Below are positions 1-6,481 of a stretch of DNA of 7,887 bases, in pieces (positions within the stretch are counted from its first letter, which is position 1; the number at the start of each line of letters is the position of its first letter). The stretch is from positions 1 to 7,887 of the forward strand of contig JAAYZO010000206.1 of assembly GCA_012514865.1 (NCBI GenBank). Reading direction: 5' to 3'. Below the pieces are notes generated by a model. It ran no database searches, was not told the origin of the DNA, and worked only from the letters and a program-made list of their open reading frames with translations. Source of the stretch: Lentisphaerota bacterium. Its GTDB lineage: Bacteria; Verrucomicrobiota; Lentisphaeria; Oligosphaerales; JAFGRS01. The position numbers were made by a program, and so were the translations under genes.

Positions 1-1
1 C

Positions 2-3000
2 GTCCCGGGCGGCGCCACGCCGATGACGCTGGCCGAGGGCAGCATCGCCAACTCCAGCGCGCGGACGCTCGGCGGGGACGACGTCGCCGACTGGTTCCGT
101 TTTGAGGCGACGGCCGGTAGGACCTACCTCTTCATGAGCCGCAACTACGCCGTGCCGGCGGGGGTCGACACCACCTTCGCCATCTACGCGGGCGACCCGT
201 CGGAGGCACCGGCAGCGACACTGGCCGGCATGGCGGCACTGGGCGAGGGCCTGAGCTACACCGCGGCGGTGACGGGCACGCACTACGCCCTGGTCTCGCG
301 CCCGGTCGACCCGTCGGTCAACGGCCTCTCGTACACGCTTTCCGGGACCGTGATCGAGGGGCTTCCGGCGGTCGGCGAGCTGACCAACCCGCTATGGGAC
401 ACGGCCGAGGTCGGCCGCTGGACGATGAGCTACGAGGCGGCGGCGGCGACGGGCAAGCCGATGCTGGTGCTGTTCTCGGGGCTGCGCTGGTGCCCGCACT
501 GCATCCTGGCCGACGCGGTGACCTTCTCCGACCCGGCGTTTGCGGCCTACGTCGCCGCCAACGACCTGGTGCTGGTGGTGATGGACAACGCCCGCCGCAA
601 CGCGGCGCCGTCCTATCCGACCGAGCCCGGGCTGGGTCCGACGCTGCTGCGTGAGGCCGGCTACCTCACGGCGCATGGCCTGAGCCGTGCCGACGGCGAG
701 GCCAAGCTCGAGGCCAACCTGGCCTTCCAGCAGAGCCTGGCGCTGCCGGGCAGCACCCGCATCGGCTACCCGACCCTGCTCTACCTGCGGCCGACGCCAG
801 GCAAGGCCGTCGCCTCGGTGGTAGGCAGGGTCAGCTACATCACGCTGGAGACCGACCTGGCGACCGTGCTGCGACAGCTCGACGACCTCCGCGGCATGGC
901 GGCGGACCCGGCCGAGGAGACTGACAACCTCGCCAGTTCGACGACCGCCGTGCTGCCCACACCGGCCGCGGACGGCGTGCCGGTGCAGACTGCCGGCAGC
1001 ATCGGCGGCATCGACACCACCGACTGGCGGGTCTTCACGCCGGCGGCCAACACCGCCTGGAGCTTCCACGTCGCCACCGCAGCCAAGTCCAGCAAGAACG
1101 GCGCCGCGGCACGCCTGACCGTCGGCGTCTACGACAGCTCGGGCACGGCCGCGTTGCCGGGTCAGCGGCTGGCCGAGGCCAGCGGCGCTGCCGCCGGCGG
1201 CGTCACTCTGGACTTCCGGCCGCCGGCGTACGGAGTGCCGTACCGCCTCTGCGTGCAGATCGCCGATCAGCCGGCGCTGGTCGACTACACCATCGCCGCC
1301 AGTGCCACGCCGCTCTCCTACGAAGCCCAGTTCGAGGCCGCCGCCTTCGAAGCCGCCCAGCAGCAGCCCCAGGCCGCGCTGCGGGTGCGCCTGGACACCG
1401 TCATTGCCAACGACCAGCCGGTCGCGCTGCGCTACTGGACCGAGGATGGCACCGCCCTGGCGGGTCGCGAGTACACCGGCGTCGCTGACGGCGCCCTGGT
1501 GTGGACCGCCGCCGAGACCGGCACCGTACCGGTCAAGACCCTGAACATACCCCTGACGGCCGCCGGCCTGGCGCCGTGGGAGGGCAGCCGCGACTTCGTG
1601 GTGCACCTCGAGGCCGTCCAGAATGCCAAGGTGATCGGCACGGCCGCGGCCACGGTGCGGCTCTACTGCATCCCGACCTTCGTCGACGGCCCGGCCCTGG
1701 TCCGCGCCCTGAGCACCGGTGCCGGCGCCGAGCTGCGCCTCGGCATCGCCAATGGCCTGGGTGGCAACCTCGGCGTGCTGATGGTCTCCGGGGCATTGCC
1801 GCGCGGCATGGCGGCGAAGCTCCAGGGCAGCGAGCTGGTCCTGAGCGGCCGGCCGACCCGCACCGGCACCAGCACCGCCGAGTTCGAGGTCCGCACCACC
1901 GTCGGCGCGGCCACGACCGTCGGCGGTCGCGTGGCGGTGACCCTGATCGTGCTGCCGGTCGCGGCGATCAACCCGGCCGCGGTGGGGAGCTTCGTCGGCA
2001 CGGTCTTCACCGCCGGCATGCCCGAGGTCCGCGGCAGCCTGACGCTGACGGCCTCGACCAACGGCCGGGTGCAGGCGAAGGTCGCGATGCAGGACCGCAC
2101 CTACGCCCTGACGGCGAACTCCTGGACGGCGCTTTCCGAAGACGGCTCGACCTTCGTCGCCGACCTGGTGGACGCCCGTCGCGGCGTCACGCTCAGCCTG
2201 ACGGTGGACGGCACCGGCGCCGGGGCTGGCGTCTTCACGCTCGGCGGCGAGGCCATGGACGTGGTCTTCGACCGCGTCGCCTGGCATCGCGTCACGAATC
2301 CGGCGCTGGAGTACGCCGGCTACTACACGGTCTCGCTGCCGGTGAGTCGCGATGTCAAGGCGACCGGCGGCAGCCTGGGCTATGTGCCCTTCGGCGGCGG
2401 CTACCTGGCCATCACCATCGCGGCTAACGGCCGCGTCACCTACAGCGGCAAGATGGCGGATGGCACGCGTGTCAGCGGGACAACGGCGGTCATCGAGTCC
2501 ATGGGCGGCCTCGGCACTCCGAGCGGCCATGTGACGATCTTCGCGCCGCTGTATCGCCGTGGCGGCTACCTCTCCGGGCGGCTCGACATCACGCCCCTGA
2601 GCCGGCGGGTGGCGGAAGCCGCCTGCGTCTCGGCCTGCGCGCCGGCGGCGTACTTCGAGTGGTCCTACCCGGGGCTGCAGCCCCAGCGCGGCCGCACGGC
2701 CGACGCCTTCACCGTCACGGTGGAGCCCTGCGGCATGGCCTACCCGAAGTACACGACGCTGGAGGCCCACGGCATCCCCGCGGCGGAGCTGCGCACGGCC
2801 GAAGCCCCGGCGGACGCCGCCTACGCCTACCGCCTCCAAGGCCAGACCGAGCGCGCCTACCCCATGCTGGATGCCTTCCCGGAGCACCTGCCGCTGCAGG
2901 TCACCGCGGGGCGTCTGGTGGCGCCGTCGGCGACGCGGCCGGTGCGCCAGGCCGACCGGTCCTACGTCTATAACACCGGCGAGGGCAGCAACGACAGCTC

Positions 3001-3271
3001 CCTGCGCATCCAGTACTCACGAAGCACGGGCGTCTTCAGCGGCTCGTTCCGGCTCTACTACGACTACCAGACGCCGACCTGGCAGCACCGCACCGTCACC
3101 GTGCGCTTCGAGGGCATCCTGACGCCGATTCCGGGGAGCTGCTGCACAGCCGACCCCCTGCCCCTCGGACACGGGTTCTTCCTGGTGCCCGACAACAACG
3201 CCGAGGCCGGGTACAGCTTCAAGCGCTCGTACCCGATCTGGCTCGGCGAGGTGGTGCCGGAGGAGCCCTGA
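2..3271 (+). CDS. Large exported modular protein with an embedded thioredoxin-like domain (5' end outside window)
   Basis: The reading frame is open from base 2, and the ATG at 23 falls inside what looks like a domain, so the gene probably starts upstream and any signal peptide is not visible. The window holds 1089 residues. Numbering from the ATG at 23, I see these parts: a pre-peptidase C-terminal-like beta domain (1-110, with DDVADWFRFEATAGRTY); a thioredoxin-like domain (about 133-290) with W156-CPHC (C157, C160) after a KPMLVLFSG strand and the cis-proline motif GYPT (P250); a second pre-peptidase-like domain (about 318-428, with DTTDWRVF); a Calx-beta-like domain (about 430-548, with TEDGTALAGREYTG); a putative-Ig-like domain (about 566-643, with LPRGM...LSGRPTRTGT); and beta modules at about 656-750, 764-856 and 860-1055. 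The CxxC suggests thiol-disulphide activity, but the substrate is unknown. No sorting anchor is recognisable at the C-terminus (GEVVPEEP). The protein is likely secreted or surface-located. The gene converges on dnaG. Sure that it is a real gene; its specific function is unknown. Confidence 0.9.
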   Translation, partial: VPGGATPMTLAEGSIANSSARTLGGDDVADWFRFEATAGRTYLFMSRNYAVPAGVDTTFAIYAGDPSEAPAATLAGMAALGEGLSYTAAVTGTHYALVSRPVDPSVNGLSYTLSGTVIEGLPAVGELTNPLWDTAEVGRWTMSYEAAAATGKPMLVLFSGLRWCPHCILADAVTFSDPAFAAYVAANDLVLVVMDNARRNAAPSYPTEPGLGPTLLREAGYLTAHGLSRADGEAKLEANLAFQQSLALPGSTRIGYPTLLYLRPTPGKAVASVVGRVSYITLETDLATVLRQLDDLRGMAADPAEETDNLASSTTAVLPTPAADGVPVQTAGSIGGIDTTDWRVFTPAANTAWSFHVATAAKSSKNGAAARLTVGVYDSSGTAALPGQRLAEASGAAAGGVTLDFRPPAYGVPYRLCVQIADQPALVDYTIAASATPLSYEAQFEAAAFEAAQQQPQAALRVRLDTVIANDQPVALRYWTEDGTALAGREYTGVADGALVWTAAETGTVPVKTLNIPLTAAGLAPWEGSRDFVVHLEAVQNAKVIGTAAATVRLYCIPTFVDGPALVRALSTGAGAELRLGIANGLGGNLGVLMVSGALPRGMAAKLQGSELVLSGRPTRTGTSTAEFEVRTTVGAATTVGGRVAVTLIVLPVAAINPAAVGSFVGTVFTAGMPEVRGSLTLTASTNGRVQAKVAMQDRTYALTANSWTALSEDGSTFVADLVDARRGVTLSLTVDGTGAGAGVFTLGGEAMDVVFDRVAWHRVTNPALEYAGYYTVSLPVSRDVKATGGSLGYVPFGGGYLAITIAANGRVTYSGKMADGTRVSGTTAVIESMGGLGTPSGHVTIFAPLYRRGGYLSGRLDITPLSRRVAEAACVSACAPAAYFEWSYPGLQPQRGRTADAFTVTVEPCGMAYPKYTTLEAHGIPAAELRTAEAPADAAYAYRLQGQTERAYPMLDAFPEHLPLQVTAGRLVAPSATRPVRQADRSYVYNTGEGSNDSSLRIQYSRSTGVFSGSFRLYYDYQTPTWQHRTVTVRFEGILTPIPGSCCTADPLPLGHGFFLVPDNNAEAGYSFKRSYPIWLGEVVPEEP

Positions 3272-3317
3272 CGGATCTTCCGGAACTGGCAGGTTACCGC
3301 CAGTGACGGAAGATCCG
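3272..3317. terminator. Strong hairpin between convergent genes, probable bidirectional terminator
   Basis: It begins on the base after the stop codon of the + strand gene and ends 8 bases before the dnaG stop. The outer arms CGGATCTTCCG (3272-3282) and CGGAAGATCCG (3307-3317) are perfectly complementary over 11 bp. A 2x2 internal loop follows (GA at 3283-3284 against GA at 3305-3306), then a perfect 6-bp stem ACTGGC/GCCAGT (3285-3290, 3299-3304) and an 8-base loop that could close two further G-C pairs. The symmetry lets the same hairpin form in transcripts from either strand. There is no T-run on either side, so it is not a classical intrinsic terminator in either direction. Termination or 3'-end protection is inferred from its position. 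Confidence 0.75.
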
Positions 3318-3325
3318 AGAGGCCG

Positions 3326-5248
3326 TCAGCGGCTGCTCTGGGCAGCGCGGCGGGCGGCGACGAGGGTGCGTTTCTCGGCGCTGAGGGTGGTGAGGAGCTG
3401 CATGAGGTCCTCGACCGGCTCGCCGGCGCCTTCGGCGGCGGCGAGGTCCTGGGTGATCTGACGGAGGCGCTGCTCGAGGGCGGCGAGGCGCAGGAAGACG
3501 ACGCAGTCCGAGGCCGCCTGGTGGAGCTTCTGGATGGCCTCGTCGCGCTGGGCGTCGGCGACCTTCTCGGGGTCGAGGGCCTTGTAGGCTGAATCGAGCA
3601 CGACGCGGTTGACCTCGGGGCAAACGACGAGGTCCTGCCGGCCGGTGAGGGCATCGGCGGCGTGCGACCACTCGCCGGCGGCCGTCTGGGCCAGGACGAC
3701 ATTGAGGGCCTGGCCGACCGGGACCTCCGGGATCAGCTCCGGGGGCAGCTCCTCGAGGAGTTCCTGGGCGACGCACTCGAAGTGCACCGCCAGGTCGAGG
3801 AGCGCGACCAGGGCCGGGTCGCCGGCGCGCGGCATCTCGAAAGCCGGCAACGCCGGGCGCGTCGCCGGTGCCGCGGCCACGGGGGCGGCGGCGCGGGCGG
3901 CGCCCTGTCCGAGGCGGGACTGCTCGCGCTGGAGCTGCTGCATCGCCTGCACCACCGCCGCCGGCGGCACCTGGAGCTGGCTGGCCAGCCAGTCGGCGTA
4001 GGCGGCGCGCGCCACCGGGTCGTCGATCGAGAGGACCGCCGGGAGGACCTCCTGCACGACGGCGGCCTTGCCCTGGGGGGCCTTGGCGTCGTGCTGGCGA
4101 GCGGCCTGATGGTAGACGAAGGCGACGCCGTCGAGGGCCTGGTCCATGGCGGCGCGGAGGGCAGCCGGGCCCTGGCGGCGGAAGAGGCCGTCGGGGTCTT
4201 CGCCCTCGGGCAGCGCCGCGACCTTCACACGCAGTCCGGCGCGCTGCAGGATCTCGAGGGTATGCACGGCGGCCTTGATGCCAGCCGCATCGCCGTCGAA
4301 GGCCAGGGTCACGGCCTCGGTGCTGCGCCGCAGGAGCTGCGCCTGCATCTCGGTGAAAGCGGTGCCCTGCGAGCAGACCGCGTGGTCGAGTCCGGCCCGA
4401 TGGCAGGCGATGACATCGAGCTGGCCCTCGCAGATGAGGGCCTGGCCGTGCTCGCGGAAGTGCGCCCGGGCGAGGTGGAAGCCGTAGAGCAGCCGGCCCT
4501 TGTGGAAGAGGTCGCTCTCGGGGGAGTTGACGTACTTGGCGGTCTTGGCATCGGCCTGGAGGATACGGCCGCTGAAGCCGACGACGCGGCCATGCTCGTC
4601 GCAGATCGGGAACATCAGGCGGTCACGGAAGCGGTCGTAGCAGTGCGACGGGTCCTCCTCGCGCGAGGTCAGCAGGCCGACCTTGAGGGCGAGTTCGCGC
4701 GCGAAGCCGAGCTGCTCGCACCAGCGCAGGGCCGCGTCCCAGGCGTCGGGGGCGTAGCCGATGCCGAAGGCCTCCACGGCAGCGGCGTCAAGGCCGCGGC
4801 CGGCGACGTAGTCGCGGGCCGCCTGGGCGTCGGGGAGGGTCAGGCGGTGCTGGTACCAGCGCGCCATCTGCGCCAGGAGTTCGTAGGACTGCTCCTTCTC
4901 GCTGCGCCGCCGTGCCGCGGCCTGGCGTTCCTCCGGGGTACCCTCGTCGCTGGGCTCCGGGATGACAATGCCGTAGCGCCGTGCCAGGAAGCGCACCGCC
5001 TCGACGAAATCGAGGTTCTCCATCTGCTGAACGAAGGTGAAGACATTGCCGCTCTGGTGGCAGCCGAAGCAGTAGTAGCTCTGGCGGCTGCTGCTGACCT
5101 TGAAGCTCGGCGTCTTCTCCTGGTGGAACGGGCAGCAGGCCCAGTAGTCCGAGCCACGGCGCTGGAGCTGCAGGCGCGTGCCGACCACCTCGACGATATC
5201 GGCGCGGCTGCGGACGTCCTCGATGGTGGCTTCGGGCAGGCGCGGCAT
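3326..5248 (-). CDS. dnaG: DNA primase DnaG
   Basis: DnaG makes the short RNA primers for lagging-strand and origin synthesis and is recruited to the fork by the replicative helicase DnaB. The product is 640 residues, longer than the 581 of E. coli. Visible parts: the CHC2 zinc-binding domain with C39-x2-H42 and C60-x2-C63 (CCPFH...YYCFGC); the RNA-polymerase basic motif YDRFRDRLMFPI (204-215); and the toprim core with catalytic E274 in EGQLD, then FDGD (D318, D320). An Ala/Pro-rich linker (about 450-470) leads to a helical C-terminal region (about 475-640), the position of the DnaB-binding domain. All catalytic residues I can check are present. The ATG at 5248 was chosen because family N-termini begin just before the conserved 'RADIVEVV' stretch. 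An upstream in-frame ATG at 5311 would add 21 unconserved residues. It ends convergent with the + strand gene and lies 393 bases downstream of the TPR lipoprotein gene. Confidence 0.98.
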   Translation of the reverse strand: MPRLPEATIEDVRSRADIVEVVGTRLQLQRRGSDYWACCPFHQEKTPSFKVSSSRQSYYCFGCHQSGNVFTFVQQMENLDFVEAVRFLARRYGIVIPEPSDEGTPEERQAAARRRSEKEQSYELLAQMARWYQHRLTLPDAQAARDYVAGRGLDAAAVEAFGIGYAPDAWDAALRWCEQLGFARELALKVGLLTSREEDPSHCYDRFRDRLMFPICDEHGRVVGFSGRILQADAKTAKYVNSPESDLFHKGRLLYGFHLARAHFREHGQALICEGQLDVIACHRAGLDHAVCSQGTAFTEMQAQLLRRSTEAVTLAFDGDAAGIKAAVHTLEILQRAGLRVKVAALPEGEDPDGLFRRQGPAALRAAMDQALDGVAFVYHQAARQHDAKAPQGKAAVVQEVLPAVLSIDDPVARAAYADWLASQLQVPPAAVVQAMQQLQREQSRLGQGAARAAAPVAAAPATRPALPAFEMPRAGDPALVALLDLAVHFECVAQELLEELPPELIPEVPVGQALNVVLAQTAAGEWSHAADALTGRQDLVVCPEVNRVVLDSAYKALDPEKVADAQRDEAIQKLHQAASDCVVFLRLAALEQRLRQITQDLAAAEGAGEPVEDLMQLLTTLSAEKRTLVAARRAAQSSR

Positions 5249-5261
5249 GTTCGAATCGGTA

Positions 5262-5267
5262 TCCTCA
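5262..5267 (-). promoter_or_regulatory. Likely ribosome binding site of dnaG
   Basis: Read on the minus strand, TGAGGA lies 13 bases before the ATG at 5248. The spacing is on the long side, but it is the only purine-rich Shine-Dalgarno-like match near this start. It supports 5248 over the ATG at 5311, because it would lie inside the coding region of the longer form. Confidence 0.5.
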
Positions 5268-5343
5268 CTTACAGAACCACGACGGACGGCCGCGGGCCAC
5301 GTTGCCGCCATGGCCGGCGGAAGGGCCTGTCGACATCATCGGA

Positions 5344-5380
5344 CGCACCGCCACGGTGCGATGCCCAGGCGCGGCACCGT
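5344..5380 (-). other. Two mutually exclusive 7-bp hairpins upstream of dnaG
   Basis: CGCACCG (5344-5350) pairs perfectly with CGGTGCG (5354-5360) across a 3-base loop. The overlapping segment ACGGTGC (5353-5359) also pairs perfectly with GCACCGT (5374-5380) across a 14-base loop. The middle segment can therefore join either partner but not both. In a transcript running towards dnaG the pairing order is outer-first, then proximal. This is the geometry of an attenuator-like switch, but no U-run or leader peptide accompanies it, so regulation is only a possibility. Chance pairing is fairly likely in sequence this GC-rich. Confidence 0.35.
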
Positions 5381-5385
5381 CCCCG

Positions 5386-5501
5386 TCAGAGTGCCGGCTT
5401 CAGCCGGAAGCGTGCCGCGTGCCTTCAGGCCGCGGCAACATCAGGGGCCGCGCCGGGCTGAAACCATGGCCCACACGATCCGCGTGAACATGGCACTCTG
5501 A
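5386..5501. repeat. 116-base inverted-repeat element, MITE/REP-like
   Basis: Perfect 10-bp terminal inverted repeats, TCAGAGTGCC (5386-5395) and GGCACTCTGA (5492-5501), enclose a second complementary pair: GGCTTCAGCC (5396-5405) with GGCTGAAACC (5456-5465). That pair has one mismatch on the + strand but becomes a continuous helix with a G-U wobble if transcribed from the minus strand. A third nested stem, CGCGGC/GCCGCG (5431-5436, 5447-5452), caps it. A side hairpin CACG/CGTG lies at 5474-5486. The left end alone forms a REP-like palindrome CCGGC-TTCA-GCCGG (5394-5407). A tandem 7-bp repeat GCGTGCC lies at 5410-5423. The bases CCCG flank both ends (5382-5385 and 5502-5505), a possible 4-bp target duplication. 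No transposase is in the window. The element identity is inferred. Confidence 0.55.
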
Positions 5502-5621
5502 CCCGGACTCCACAGCCGCACCACGCACCGCTGTTTCATGCGAGCAACCACCCCCGGGCCGAGCAGCGGCGGTACGCCACGCCAACCGGCCCCCGGGCGT
5601 CGGTGCGCCTGCCCGCGTGAG

Positions 5622-5639
5622 CCGCGGCCGGTGCCGCGG
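5622..5639 (-). terminator. Hairpin just past the TPR lipoprotein stop codon, weak terminator candidate
   Basis: Two copies of the palindrome CCGCGG (5622-5627 and 5634-5639) form a 6-bp all-G/C stem with a 6-base loop. The stem begins two bases after the lipoprotein stop codon on the minus strand. No T-run follows, so it would act, if at all, as a pausing or 3'-end protecting structure. Its position is the main support. Confidence 0.3.
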
Positions 5640-5641
5640 AC

Positions 5642-6481
5642 CTATCTGCCGGCGGCCGGACGGCGGCGCGCCTCGGCGAGCTGGCGCAGGCGCCGCGTCA
5701 GCTCATCCTGACGGGAGCTGTCGCGCATGGCCTGGCGCGCAAAGAGGGCCTCGCGGTAGTAGCGCATGGCCTCGTCCGGACGCTGCAGGCGTTCGTCGTA
5801 GAGCACGCCGAGGTTCTGCAGCGTCACGGCATGGCGGGGTTCACGGCGCAGGGCCTCCGTGAAGGCCACCAGGGCGCCCTGATAGTCGCGCTGGCGGACG
5901 CTGAGGTAGCCGAGGGCGTTGTAGAGCAGGGCCGAGCGCTCGAAGCCGCGGAAGCGCCGCAGGGCCTGCAGGTAGGTCCGCCCGCGGGCCAGGTTCTGGT
6001 TGATGCAGCACATGCTCAGCATGGCCAGGACGCTGTCATCGCGGTCGGGGCATTGGGCGCGCAGCTCATAGGCGCGTTCCAGGGGCTTGAGAGCGCGGCC
6101 GTACTGGGCCGACTCGAAGAGCATCCAGCCGAGGTAGTACTGGGCGAGGAAGTCATCCGGGGCCAGCTCGACGGCGCGTTCCAGGGGCGCGATGAGGGTC
6201 GAGCTGTCCAGGCGCACCTGTTCGGGCGAGAGGAGCCGATAGCGGCAGTAGCCGGTGAGGATGAGGGCCTGGACGTAGTCCGGCCGGCGGTCGAGGCACT
6301 TCTGGGTGAGGCTGAGGGCCTCTTCGAAGTCGCAGGCCTGGGCGGCGTGGGTGGCGCGGGCGTAGAGGGCCTCGGGCGACTCCGGGGCGCCGCAGCCCGT
6401 CAGGGCCACGGCCAGCGCCAGGGCGCTGAGGCCGAGGGCGACGCTCGGGCGGAGTCGCTGTCTTGGGCTAAGGGCAGTCAC
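5642..6481 (-). CDS. TPR-repeat lipoprotein
   Basis: The 279-residue product has a lipoprotein signal peptide: basic residues (R7, R9, R11), a hydrophobic stretch (about 13-27) and the lipobox LTGC, with C30 as the predicted lipidated cysteine. The mature part is almost all helical tetratricopeptide repeats, the clearest at about 38-67, 93-110, 111-144, 184-217 (ALGYLSVRQRDYQGALVAFTEAL) and 218-250 (NLGVLYDERLQRPDEAMRYYREAL). TPRs hold proteins together, so the likely role is an envelope-anchored scaffold. The partner is unknown and no catalytic domain is visible. The start is GTG, and its GTGA overlaps the recN stop, implying translational coupling. The C-terminal tail is Arg/Ala-rich (ARRRPAAGR). 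Pilus-assembly PilF-type and Bam-associated BamD-type TPR lipoproteins are alternatives, but I see no feature that selects either. Confidence 0.92.
   Translation of the reverse strand: MTALSPRQRLRPSVALGLSALALAVALTGCGAPESPEALYARATHAAQACDFEEALSLTQKCLDRRPDYVQALILTGYCRYRLLSPEQVRLDSSTLIAPLERAVELAPDDFLAQYYLGWMLFESAQYGRALKPLERAYELRAQCPDRDDSVLAMLSMCCINQNLARGRTYLQALRRFRGFERSALLYNALGYLSVRQRDYQGALVAFTEALRREPRHAVTLQNLGVLYDERLQRPDEAMRYYREALFARQAMRDSSRQDELTRRLRQLAEARRRPAAGR

Larger units (their letters stand above)
5249..5641 (-). other. Structured intergenic region between the TPR lipoprotein gene and dnaG
   Basis: These 393 bases carry no convincing gene. Short open frames exist on both strands, but they lack ribosome binding sites and family character, and they follow the GC-rich repeat sequence. 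Three structured items listed separately lie here: competing hairpins at 5344-5380, an inverted-repeat element at 5386-5501 and a hairpin at 5622-5639. The stretch 5502-5621 shows only GC-rich sequence with an 8-bp direct repeat CCCCCGGG (5551-5558, 5590-5597). dnaG may have its own promoter here. A TCGACA reading on the minus strand resembles a -35 box, but no good -10 lies at the right distance, so I do not call a promoter. Confidence 0.7.

Noticed and set aside
392..2887. Long minus-strand open frame of 831 codons opposite the exported protein gene
   Set aside because: The + strand frame shows clear domains with conserved motifs. The antisense product is an Arg/Gly/Ala-rich, low-complexity sequence expected from stop-poor frames opposite GC-rich codons.
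5248..5258. GTTCGAATC, identical to a tRNA T-loop core
   Set aside because: The flanking bases do not form the 5-bp T-stem, and no anticodon arm or acceptor stem lies at the right distance. It overlaps the dnaG start region by chance.
5311..5311. Upstream ATG as the start of dnaG, adding 21 residues
   Set aside because: The extra residues have no counterpart in the family, and the Shine-Dalgarno-like TGAGGA fits the ATG at 5248.
3662..5461. Long + strand open frame of 599 codons opposite dnaG
   Set aside because: It mirrors dnaG codon usage and has no recognisable domain. DnaG on the other strand is certain.
5302..5487. Small + strand frames in the gap, including a 61-codon one with an LKPWPT-like end, and a minus-strand 61-codon frame with VGHGFSPAR
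   Set aside because: They translate the inverted-repeat element and have no ribosome binding site. Such strings recur as spurious calls from repeats.
5551..5597. Two direct copies of CCCCCGGG
   Set aside because: Only 8 bp of G/C in a very GC-rich gap, with no third copy or regular spacing. Chance is the simplest explanation and there is no CRISPR-like pattern.
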